This document shows, piece by piece, positions 1 through 7,038 of a stretch of 64,000 nt of DNA. This stretch comes from DASRAP01 sp964503275 (GTDB lineage Bacteria > Gemmatimonadota > Gemmatimonadetes > Gemmatimonadales > Gemmatimonadaceae): assembly GCA_964503275.1 (NCBI GenBank), contig CAZCZO010000004.1:62001-126000 (forward strand). The letters run 5' to 3'. Position 1 is the stretch's first letter. Each line of letters opens with the position of its first letter. The position numbers were made by a program, and so were the translations under genes. The notes beneath the pieces are model-generated. The model was given only the letters and a program-made list of their open reading frames with translations, was not told where the DNA came from and ran no database searches.

Positions 1-461
1 CCGAGGATACCGGCGACATAGCGCGGCCGCGTGGGGTCGTCGTGCTCGAAGGCGTCGGCCACGGCCCGGGCGAGACGCGCCCCCTCGGACGACAGCTCGT
101 AGGACAGCGCCTCCATCCCGTAATCGGCCAGGGAGATGGCCTGCGCACTGAACGTGTTGGTCTCGACGATGTCCGCGCCGGCCGCGAAATAGGCGGCGTG
201 CAAGCCCTGCACCAGGTCAGGCTGGGTGAGGATCAGCAGGTCGTTGTGGCCGCGCAGGTCCGTGGGCCAGTCGGCGAACCGTGTGCCGCGGTAGTCGGCC
301 TCCACGAGCCCGTAACCCTGGATCATCGTGCCCATCCCACCATCGAGCAGGAGGATGCGCTCGGCCAGCAGCGGATCGAGCAGCGCCAGCCGCTCCGCGC
401 GGGTGCGCCGCGGCGCGACCGGCGGACGGCTCCAGCGCGCGGGCAGGGCCGCGCCGCTCAT
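1..461 (-). CDS. metH: Methionine synthase, N-terminal part (cut by window edge)
   Basis: Cobalamin-dependent methionine synthase moves the methyl group of methyltetrahydrofolate to homocysteine. Only the first 153 codons are inside the window; the gene continues past base 1. The translation shows the start of the homocysteine-binding barrel, with LDGGMGTMIQ near residues 40-49, then GHNDLL and GADIVETNTF, all typical of MetH module 1. The ATG at 461-459 overlaps the metF stop as ATGA, so the two are probably translationally coupled and share the SAM-II leader upstream of metF. The family and start are clear. The cobalamin and reactivation modules cannot be checked here, so a short BHMT-like homocysteine methyltransferase is not strictly excluded. 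Confidence 0.9.
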   Translation of the reverse strand, partial: MSGAALPARWSRPPVAPRRTRAERLALLDPLLAERILLLDGGMGTMIQGYGLVEADYRGTRFADWPTDLRGHNDLLILTQPDLVQGLHAAYFAAGADIVETNTFSAQAISLADYGMEALSYELSSEGARLARAVADAFEHDDPTRPRYVAGIL

Positions 462-1330
462 GACGCCCGCGGGCGCAGCCCGAGGATGTGACAGATCGCG
501 TACGACAGATCGGCGCGGTTCAACGTGTAGAAGTGGAAGTGGTGCACCCCCTGCGCCGCCAACTGCTGGCACTGTTCCGCCGCCACCGTCGCGGCGACGA
601 GCTTGCGGGTCTCCGGGTCCTGCTCGAGGCCTTCGAACACCCACGCCATCGACGCCGGGATGCTCGCCCCCGTCTGTGCGGCGAACTTGCGCATCTGCAC
701 GAAGTTCGTGACCGGCATGATGCCCGGGATGATGGGAATGCTGATCCCCGCCCGGCGCGCCCGCTCGACGAAGCGGAAGTACACGGTGTTGTCGAAGAAG
801 AACTGCGTGATGGCCTGCGTGGCGCCGGCGTCGACCTTGCGCTTGAGATTGTCGAGGTCCGCGTGCAATGAGGGTGCCTCGGGATGCCCCTCGGGGTAGG
901 CGCTCACCGTCACCGCGAAGTCGTGCCGCGCCCGGAGGCCGCGCACCAGATCGACCGCATAGGGGTAGCCCTCGGGGTGCGGCGTGTAGCCCGCGCCGCC
1001 GGCCGGCGCATCACCGCGCAGGGCGACCACGTGCCGCACGCCCGCAGCCCAGTACTCGTCGGCCACCGCATCGACCTCGGCGCGGCTCGCGCTCACGCAG
1101 GTGAGATGCGCCGCAGGGACCAGCGTCGTCTCGTCGAGCAGCCGCCGGACGGTGCGGTGCGTGCGCTCGCGCGTGGAGCCTGCGGCCCCGTACGTGACCG
1201 AGACGAAGCGTGGCGCGAGGGGCGCCAGGCGCTGGATGGACGCCCAGAGCGTCGCCTCCATCTCGGGCGTGTTCGGTGGGAAGAACTCGAACGAGACCGA
1301 GAACGGCTCGAGGATGGCCGCCGACGTCAT
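458..1330 (-). CDS. metF: Methylenetetrahydrofolate reductase
   Basis: This 290-residue flavoprotein reduces 5,10-methylene-THF to 5-methyl-THF, the methyl donor for MetH, and acts in the cytoplasm. Family hallmarks are visible: FSVSFEFFPPNTPEM near the N-terminus, FVSVTYGAAGSTRERT for the FAD/folate site, HLTCVSAS, VVALRGDAP, ITQFFFDN and IPGIMPVTN. Length is normal for bacterial MetF. The ATG at 1330 is chosen because conserved sequence starts about ten residues later. An in-frame extension up to 1474 would run through the riboswitch and is not believed. It leads a metF-metH operon with a 4-base ATGA junction, and its leader carries a SAM-II aptamer, so expression should fall when SAM is abundant. 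Confidence 0.96.
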   Translation of the reverse strand: MTSAAILEPFSVSFEFFPPNTPEMEATLWASIQRLAPLAPRFVSVTYGAAGSTRERTHRTVRRLLDETTLVPAAHLTCVSASRAEVDAVADEYWAAGVRHVVALRGDAPAGGAGYTPHPEGYPYAVDLVRGLRARHDFAVTVSAYPEGHPEAPSLHADLDNLKRKVDAGATQAITQFFFDNTVYFRFVERARRAGISIPIIPGIMPVTNFVQMRKFAAQTGASIPASMAWVFEGLEQDPETRKLVAATVAAEQCQQLAAQGVHHFHFYTLNRADLSYAICHILGLRPRAS

Positions 1331-1348
1331 TCCGGACTGCCCTGCATA

Positions 1349-1436
1349 GAAAAAGCCCCTCAGCGCGTGGCCTGGGGCCGGCGCTTTAGCTGATTGTTTA
1401 ACGTGGCCGCAAGTTGCCTGAAATCGCCACGGTGCA
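1349..1436 (-). promoter_or_regulatory. SAM-II riboswitch with terminator-like hairpin upstream of metF
   Basis: On the minus strand the leader reads CCGTGGCGATTT, a loop, GCGGCCACGTTAAACAA and GCTAAAG (aptamer about 1433-1383). This matches the SAM-II core: a 6-bp P1 (CGTGGC with GCCACG) and a 3' tail able to form the pseudoknot (GATT of the loop with AATC of the tail). Downstream, GCCCC and GGGGC at 1378-1355 can pair and are followed by five U at 1354-1350, a terminator-like expression platform. A possible promoter, TTGCGA (1479-1474), 17 bases, GATGTT (1456-1451), lies just upstream. SAM binding is known for the family; termination here is inferred. Confidence 0.88.
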
Positions 1437-1495
1437 TCGGTTGTCCTTGAAACATCATCGGGTCGGGCGCGCATCGCAAGCGCCCGGTGCCGCGC

Positions 1496-2194
1496 CTAGA
1501 TCAGCCGGATCAGGAAGGACTCGAGGAGCCGCAGGAGGAAGTACGCGGCGATCGGCGACAGGTCGATCATGCCGAGCGTGGGCAGCACCGAGCGGATCGG
1601 CAGCAGCAGGGGATCCGTCAGCGCCGTTGCGATGCGGACCAGGCCGCGGTAGGGATTCACCTGGAGCCACGACGCGATCACGCGGGTCAGCAGGGCGAGG
1701 TACAGCACCCCGAAGGTCCACGAGAGTGCCAGCCGCGTGATCCCGCGCATGCCATTGTCGAGGGCCCACGCCACCCCCATCAGCTGGCCGCGGACGAAAT
1801 CGAGGGCCGAGAGGACGATGACCCCGCCGATCACGAACGCGGCGAGGGTCCACCACGGGGCGCTGGCCGCTGACCCGCCGGCGCGGACGACGCGGCGCTC
1901 GACCGGGCCGATCAGGGGCCCGGCCAGCTGCCGGGCCAGCTTGGCGGGCGGCGAGAAGGGGGAGAGACGACGCGAGCGGACCCCCCACTCGACCGCGCAG
2001 AGTGCCCCGGTCACCACGGCCCCGCTGAAGAAGGCGAGGCGGGCGACGCCGAGAGCGCCGTCGAAGAGCCACAGCAGAGAGTCCACCCCTGAAAGGTACT
2101 GCCCCGGGGGGACCGGCGGTGCCGGCGCGGGTGGGGAGTGACCAGAGTGGGGGTCACCGGGTAGTATGGTTGGCGTGACTGTGATCGCCACCAT
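1496..2194 (-). CDS. YggT-family integral membrane protein
   Basis: The 232-residue product looks like two YggT repeats: hydrophobic segments near residues 45-65, 115-135, 160-180 and 205-225, with the family-like stretch ASWLQVNPYRGLVR and TDPLLLPIRSVLP near the C-terminus. YggT proteins are small inner-membrane proteins linked to osmotic tolerance and cell-envelope functions; the biochemical role is not established. The ATG at 2194 adds a proline-rich, poorly family-like N-terminus of about 36 residues. A GTG at 2086, giving 196 residues, is an equally good start. The gene is divergent from the sigma factor gene, with about 20 bases between the long start and that gene. Confidence 0.75.
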   Translation of the reverse strand: MVAITVTPTILPGDPHSGHSPPAPAPPVPPGQYLSGVDSLLWLFDGALGVARLAFFSGAVVTGALCAVEWGVRSRRLSPFSPPAKLARQLAGPLIGPVERRVVRAGGSAASAPWWTLAAFVIGGVIVLSALDFVRGQLMGVAWALDNGMRGITRLALSWTFGVLYLALLTRVIASWLQVNPYRGLVRIATALTDPLLLPIRSVLPTLGMIDLSPIAAYFLLRLLESFLIRLI

Positions 2195-2214
2195 CCGTTC
2201 AGCCGCGGGGGACC

Positions 2215-2754
2215 GTGACTGAGATCGAGACCCAGATCATCCTCGACGCCCAAGCCGGGGACGGCCGGGCGTTCGCGCGGATCGTGGATCACTATCACGC
2301 CCGGTGTTTGCGTTTTGCCCAGCAGATGTTGCTGAGCAGCGAGGACGCCGAGGAAGCGGTGCAGGACGCGCTGGTGCGGGTGTTCGACGCGCTGCCGCGT
2401 TTCGACACCTCGATGCGGTTCGAGCCGTGGCTGTTCCGGATCCTCGCGAACCGGTGCCGGACGGCTCGGGGGCGGCGGCGGCGTCACGACACGGTGGTGT
2501 CGTACATGGAGACGGCGCCGGACATCGCGGTGCAGGGCGAGGGGGATGGGATCGCCGACGAGGAGCTGTGGGCGGTGCTGGGGTCGTTGACGGTGGAGCA
2601 GCGGGAGGCCTTCCTGCTGCACCATGTCGAAGGAATGGGGTACGACGATATGTCGGCGGCAACCGGTGTGGGGGTCTCCGCACTCAAAATGAGAGTCAAG
2701 CGCGCGACCGACATCCTGCGGTCCCGCCTGCTGGAGGTGTATCGTGGATCGTGA
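2215..2754 (+). CDS. ECF-type RNA polymerase sigma factor
   Basis: This 179-residue protein has the two-domain ECF layout. Region 2 lies at about residues 20-87, with DAEEAVQDALVRVFDALP and FEPWLFRILANRC; region 4 lies at about 120-170, with LTVEQREAFLLHHVEGMGY and a helix-turn-helix ending in GVSALKMRVKRA. It would direct RNA polymerase to a small regulon. The GTG start at 2215 sits behind a good GGGGGA ribosome site. The next gene starts inside its last codons (11-base overlap) and encodes a membrane protein likely to be the anti-sigma partner. ECF identity is clear; target promoters are unknown. Confidence 0.93.
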   Translation: MTEIETQIILDAQAGDGRAFARIVDHYHARCLRFAQQMLLSSEDAEEAVQDALVRVFDALPRFDTSMRFEPWLFRILANRCRTARGRRRRHDTVVSYMETAPDIAVQGEGDGIADEELWAVLGSLTVEQREAFLLHHVEGMGYDDMSAATGVGVSALKMRVKRATDILRSRLLEVYRGS

Positions 2755-3337
2755 AGCCGAACGTCCGGACGAACTGATCAGCGCCGTGGTGGCGCGCTTG
2801 CGGCACTTGCCGTCGAGCGATCCGCGGGCGCGTGCGGCCATTCTGGCCCGGGTGCGCGGGCGGCGCCCGTCGCCGTGGCGGGCCGCCTTGGCGTGGTTCT
2901 GGCAGCCCTCGGTCCCGGCTGCGGCCCTCATTGGGACCGCCGTGATCGCGGTGGCCGTGGGCTACTCGGCGCGAGCCGTGGTCGGCCCCACCTCGGCCGT
3001 GCTCACCATCGACGCCGAGCCGCGGCCCGCGCTGACGCCCGTGCTGGACGACCGATCGGCGCCGCGCTTGGTCCCGACCCAGTTCATCCTCGATGCCCCG
3101 GATGCATCGCGGGTGACCTTGGTCGGCGCGTTCAACGACTGGGCTCCTGAGGCGACCCCCTTGGTCGCCGCCGGCGCGCGCGGCGTGTGGACGGTGTCGG
3201 TGCTGCTGCCGCCGGGTCGCCACGAGTACGCCTTCGTCGTCGATGGCGTGCGCTGGACGCCCGACCCGAGGGCCCCTCAGGTCGCCGATCCTGACTTCGG
3301 GCGCTCGAATTCTGTCGCTATGGTGGCTGAGCAATGA
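2744..3337 (+). CDS. Membrane protein with C-terminal CBM48/AMPK glycogen-binding-like domain; probable anti-sigma
   Basis: The 197-residue protein has a charged cytoplasmic N-terminus (1-47), one membrane segment (about 52-78) and an outer C-terminal domain (about 108-190). That domain resembles the AMPK-type glycogen-binding fold: LVGAFNDWAPEATPL, then GVWTVSVLLPPGRHEYAF and VVDGVRWTPDP. No zinc-binding anti-sigma motif (HxxxCxxC) is present. The GTG start overlaps the sigma gene by 11 bases and the stop overlaps the next start, so all are co-translated. The anti-sigma role is inferred from position and topology. If true, the outer domain would be the sensor, possibly of a glycan or of the similar domain two genes on. 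Confidence 0.7.
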   Translation: MDREAERPDELISAVVARLRHLPSSDPRARAAILARVRGRRPSPWRAALAWFWQPSVPAAALIGTAVIAVAVGYSARAVVGPTSAVLTIDAEPRPALTPVLDDRSAPRLVPTQFILDAPDASRVTLVGAFNDWAPEATPLVAAGARGVWTVSVLLPPGRHEYAFVVDGVRWTPDPRAPQVADPDFGRSNSVAMVAEQ

Positions 3338-3960
3338 TGCTTCGTCGATTGTCTTTGTTGGTCGCGCTCTCGCTGGCGGCAACTGCCGCTCACGCGCAGG
3401 GTCGGGTCTCGTCAGAGATGCTGCGAGCCGACGCCGCGCTCGCCTACGAGCTCGATCGTGCGGTCGCGCTCGGACTCCCGCTGGCGCCGCTCGAGGCCAA
3501 GGCCCGTGAGGGATACCTCAAGGGGGCGGGCACCGTGCGCGTGCGCGAGGTGGTGCGTCAGCTGACGGACCGCATGGTCGAGGCCCGAGACGCCTTGGCG
3601 CCGGTCCACTCGGCGAACGAGATCCTCGAAGGGGCGAAGGCCCTGCAGCAGGGTGTGCCGGCGAGTGTCCTGCGCTCGCTGCGCGCGACGCAGCGCGAGC
3701 GCTCGCTCGAGGTCTCGCTCGGGGTGCTGACCGAGCTCGTGGTCCGGAAGGTGCCGGTGCAGCGTGCGGCGGCCGAGGTGACCAAGATGTTGCAGCGCAA
3801 TGTGTCCGAGACGATCCTCATCGCGTTCGGGCGCGGCGTGCAGGGCGATATCTCGGCGGGGCTTGCCCCGACGGTCGCTTTGGATATTCGTTCGCGGGGT
3901 GTCCTCTCGCTTCCGCAGCTTCCGCTCGCCGGCGCCGTCCTGTCGCCGCCCCCGCGCTGA
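3334..3960 (+). CDS. Exported protein of unknown function in the sigma operon
   Basis: A 208-residue protein starting at ATG 3334, which overlaps the previous stop as ATGA. The first 22 residues are a clear signal peptide (RRLSLLVALSLAATAAHAQG). The mature part is predicted mostly helical and rich in Arg, Ala, Leu and Val, with no cysteine and no motif I recognise. Its 3' end overlaps the next reading frame by about 60 bases. I cannot name a family. Position between a membrane regulator and a barrel-like protein suggests a periplasmic accessory of that system. Confidence 0.7.
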   Translation: MMLRRLSLLVALSLAATAAHAQGRVSSEMLRADAALAYELDRAVALGLPLAPLEAKAREGYLKGAGTVRVREVVRQLTDRMVEARDALAPVHSANEILEGAKALQQGVPASVLRSLRATQRERSLEVSLGVLTELVVRKVPVQRAAAEVTKMLQRNVSETILIAFGRGVQGDISAGLAPTVALDIRSRGVLSLPQLPLAGAVLSPPPR

Positions 3961-5107
3961 GCGCCTTGCGCCGCTGCTGCTTGCAGCGGCGCTGATGCTC
4001 GGCTGGGCGGCGACCGCCGGCGCCCAGCTCGACTGGCGGGGCGAGCTCGGCGCGACGCGGGTGGAACCGTCCACCACGACCCAGCGCGACGCGCTCTTCG
4101 CATCCGGGTTCATCCAACAGACCATCGGCCCGGTCACGCCCCTGCTGAGTGCGGCGGCGACCATCGCGGGCGACTCGGTGGCGGCGGCGCAGATGATCCT
4201 GGCGGCGACCGCCCTCCCTCCGTGGAGCGTGCGCCTCCCGATCGACATCGGGGCGCTGGTCGCGCTCTACGGCATCGCCGCCGGTGACCGCGGCACCTCC
4301 CGCTCGGGCTTCGTCCGGCAGCATGTGCTCACCGACCGCGGTGGCTACTGGTTGGGTGGGTCCGTCGCCCAGACCGAGCGTGAACGTCCGTACGCATCGA
4401 ATGCCCTTGAGCTCGGCGTCTGGCGCGCGCTGGGCCTGCTGCGCCTGACGGCCACCGCGAGCACGGTGCAGTCGGGCGACCGCGATGTGTTCCGGAACTC
4501 ACTGCCCGTCAGCGACCCGTCGGCCGCCAAGGTCCGCGTCGTCGATGCGACCCTGATCGGCCGGGCCGGGGGGGATCGGGTCGATGTCGAGGGGGTCATC
4601 GGGATGCGCTACGGCATCGTCGGCTTCGGCGGCCGGCGCGACTTCGGCCTGCTCTCGGTCGCGGTGCGGACCATCAGCGATGCGTACATCGTGGTGAGCA
4701 GCGGCAGTCAACTGGCCGACCCCCTGCGCGGGACGCCCGAGTGGCGCTTCGTGTCGCTGGGCCTGCGATTCGCCAGCGATGCCGCTGACGGGCGGGTACG
4801 GCGCTCCCGCCTCGGTCCCTTGGTGGCCGTCGAGCGCGTCTCCGACGCCGAACTCCTCGTGGTCATCGCGGCGCCGATGGGGGCCCGGCGCGTCGAGATC
4901 AAGGGCAGCATGACGGACTGGCTCCCCGTGGAGTCGGTGCGCGCCGACCGTGGCTGGGGCGTGCGGGTGCCCTCGGTGACGGGGGCGCATCAAATCCAGG
5001 TCCGGGTCGACGGCGGCGCGTGGCGAGTCCCAGCGAACCTGCCGGTCGTCGTCGATGAGTACGGGGCGCGCTCGGGCCTGATCGTCATTCCCGACCGCGC
5101 CCGGTAG
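3899..5107 (+). CDS. Exported barrel-like protein ending in a CBM48-like domain
   Basis: About 402 residues. The start is uncertain: GTG 3899 is used because it gives a long but plausible signal peptide ending in LGWAATAGAQ, and it lies inside the previous gene. An upstream in-frame start at 3800 adds only arginine-rich sequence. The middle part alternates polar and hydrophobic residues and contains many short aromatic-ended strands, consistent with an outer-membrane barrel. The last 80 residues (VVIAAPMGARRVEIKGSM and following TDWLPVE, then HQIQVRVDGGAW) look like a degenerate glycogen-binding domain, matching the one in the putative anti-sigma. Function unknown; probably the surface partner of the operon. 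Confidence 0.65.
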   Translation: MSSRFRSFRSPAPSCRRPRAERLAPLLLAAALMLGWAATAGAQLDWRGELGATRVEPSTTTQRDALFASGFIQQTIGPVTPLLSAAATIAGDSVAAAQMILAATALPPWSVRLPIDIGALVALYGIAAGDRGTSRSGFVRQHVLTDRGGYWLGGSVAQTERERPYASNALELGVWRALGLLRLTATASTVQSGDRDVFRNSLPVSDPSAAKVRVVDATLIGRAGGDRVDVEGVIGMRYGIVGFGGRRDFGLLSVAVRTISDAYIVVSSGSQLADPLRGTPEWRFVSLGLRFASDAADGRVRRSRLGPLVAVERVSDAELLVVIAAPMGARRVEIKGSMTDWLPVESVRADRGWGVRVPSVTGAHQIQVRVDGGAWRVPANLPVVVDEYGARSGLIVIPDRAR

Positions 5108-5167
5108 CGTTGCTGCGGTTCGGGCGACAAGTTCCCGCGTGTCCACTTCACTCTGAGCGATCCGCGC

Positions 5168-6460
5168 ATGCTTTCTCGCCGTGATGCCGTCCGTTCCCTG
5201 CTCGGGGCCGGGGCCGCACTTCCGATGCTCCGTGGTTCGGCCTTCGCGGCGCTGGCCGACGCCGAGGTCGTGGCCGATGGTCGCTCGGCACAGGCGCTGG
5301 TGGACGACGAGGCCTTCTGGGGGTCAGTGCAGCGGGCCTTCGACATCGACCGCACGCTGATCAACCTGAACAACGGCGGGATCTCGCCGTCGCCGACCCA
5401 CGTGGTCGAGCAGATGATCCGCGACATCCGCTTCGTCAATGCGCTGCCGGTGGAGCACAACTGGCGGGTGCTGGAGCCGCGGATGGAGGCCACCCGCCGC
5501 GAGTTGGCGGCGCTGTTCGGCTGCGGCAGCGACGAGATGGCGATCGTGCGCAATGCCAGCGAGGCCCTGGAGACGATGATCTTCGGGGTGGACCTCCATC
5601 GCGGCGACGAGGTGTTGATCACCAACCAGAACTACGGGCGGATGATCACCTCGTGGGAGCAGCGTGAGCGCCGCGACGGCATCGTGCTGAAGCAGATCTC
5701 GTTCCCGGTCCCGCTGACGAGCGACGCGGACTTCGTGCGGCGCATCGAGGCCGCGATCACGCCGCGCACCAAGGTGATCGAACTCACGCACATCACGAAT
5801 CTCACGGGGCAGATCCTGCCGATCCGCGATGTGGTGCGGCTGGCACGTCCCCGCGGGATCGCTGTGTTCGTGGACGGGGCGCATGCCTTCGCGCACTTCC
5901 CCTTCGAGCGCGACGACCTCGAGTGCGACTACTACGGCACCTCGCTGCACAAGTGGCTGCACGCGCCCATCGGCGCGGGGTTCCTCTATGTGCGCAAGGA
6001 CCGCATCCCGACGCTATGGTCGCTGTTCGGCAGCAGTGCGGCGCAGACGGGTCTCATCAAGAAGTACGAGGAGATCGGCACGCACCCGCAGGCCAACTTC
6101 AACGCGGTGTCGACGGCCATCGCCTTCCATCACACGCTGGGGGCCGACCGCAAGATCGCGCGCCTGCGCTGGCTACGGGACCGCTGGGCGAACGCGGTGC
6201 TCGGGCTGGGCGATCGCGTGCGCGTCCTGACGCCGCTCGGGCCCGACGTGGGCGGTGCGATCGCGCTGGTGTCGATCGACGGGCTGGAGCCGGGGGCGCT
6301 CGGGGGCTGGCTGTTGTCGAAACATCAGATCGTCACCACGCCCATCGTGCACCCCGAGTTCAGCGGGCTCCGCATCACCCCGAACATCTACACGCAGCCG
6401 CGGGAGTTGGACGTGTTCGTCGATCGCATCGGGCTCGCGCTGCGCCGGGGGCTGAGCTGA
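5168..6460 (+). CDS. Tat-exported class V aminotransferase-fold PLP enzyme
   Basis: A 430-residue fold-type I PLP protein of the class V group (isopenicillin-N epimerase / cysteine desulfurase-like). The N-terminus MLSRRDAVRSLL is a twin-arginine signal, so the folded enzyme probably leaves the cytoplasm with its cofactor. PLP-site residues are visible: D236 in VFVDGAHA and the Schiff-base lysine K262 in SLHKWLHAPIG. The catalytic cysteine loop of cysteine desulfurases is not evident, so epimerase, lyase or aminotransferase chemistry is more likely. The substrate is unknown. The stop overlaps the start of the EVE gene by one base, suggesting an operon. Confidence 0.85.
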   Translation: MLSRRDAVRSLLGAGAALPMLRGSAFAALADAEVVADGRSAQALVDDEAFWGSVQRAFDIDRTLINLNNGGISPSPTHVVEQMIRDIRFVNALPVEHNWRVLEPRMEATRRELAALFGCGSDEMAIVRNASEALETMIFGVDLHRGDEVLITNQNYGRMITSWEQRERRDGIVLKQISFPVPLTSDADFVRRIEAAITPRTKVIELTHITNLTGQILPIRDVVRLARPRGIAVFVDGAHAFAHFPFERDDLECDYYGTSLHKWLHAPIGAGFLYVRKDRIPTLWSLFGSSAAQTGLIKKYEEIGTHPQANFNAVSTAIAFHHTLGADRKIARLRWLRDRWANAVLGLGDRVRVLTPLGPDVGGAIALVSIDGLEPGALGGWLLSKHQIVTTPIVHPEFSGLRITPNIYTQPRELDVFVDRIGLALRRGLS

Positions 6461-6990
6461 TGGCCGCGCGCCCGGCCACCAAGCCGTTGGTCTCGGCGCT
6501 GCCGCCCCGCAAGGCTGGCGAGGTGCGCTATTGGCTGCTCAAGCAGGAGCCCGAGGCCTTCTCGTTCGACGATCTGCTGCGTGCCCCCAAGCGCACGACC
6601 TGCTGGGACGGGGTGCGCAACTACCAGGCGCGGAACTACATGCGCGACCACATGGCCGTGGGCGATCAGGCCTTCTACTACCACTCGAACGCCGAGCCAC
6701 CGGGGATCGCGGGCATCTGCGAGATCGTCCGCGCCGCCTACCCGGATCACACGGCCTTCGACCCGGCCGACGATCACTTCGACGAGCGCTCCGACCCCGA
6801 TGCGCCGACCTGGTACATGGTCGATGTGCGCGCCCTGGAGGCCGTCGATCCAGTGTTCCCGCTCGAGACGCTCCGCACGCTGCCCGGGCTCGACGGCATG
6901 CTGCTCCTGCAGCGCGGGTCGCGCCTCTCGGTGCAGCCCGTGACGGCCGCGCACTGGAAGCGCATCCGCGCCGCGATCGCCAAGCGCTGA
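6460..6990 (+). CDS. EVE-domain protein
   Basis: This 176-residue cytoplasmic protein begins at ATG 6460, which shares its A with the previous stop. After about 20 residues comes the EVE signature: YWLLKQEPEAFSFDDL, then WDGVRNYQARNYMRD, GDQAFYYHSN, GIAGICEIV and YPDHTAFDP, ending with LPGLDGMLLLQRGSRLSVQPV. EVE domains are PUA-like and bind modified bases in RNA or DNA; in this short single-domain form the target is not established. Length matches the thymocyte nuclear protein 1-like group. Confidence 0.93.
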   Translation: MAARPATKPLVSALPPRKAGEVRYWLLKQEPEAFSFDDLLRAPKRTTCWDGVRNYQARNYMRDHMAVGDQAFYYHSNAEPPGIAGICEIVRAAYPDHTAFDPADDHFDERSDPDAPTWYMVDVRALEAVDPVFPLETLRTLPGLDGMLLLQRGSRLSVQPVTAAHWKRIRAAIAKR

Positions 6991-7038
6991 GGCCGGCATC
7001 GCCGCGGGTCGCCGGCGGCCCGCCGCGCCGCGCGACCC

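Noticed and set aside
1331..1474. In-frame N-terminal extension of metF from 1474
   Set aside because: It runs through the SAM-II aptamer and terminator and is not like MetF proteins; ATG 1330 fits the family.
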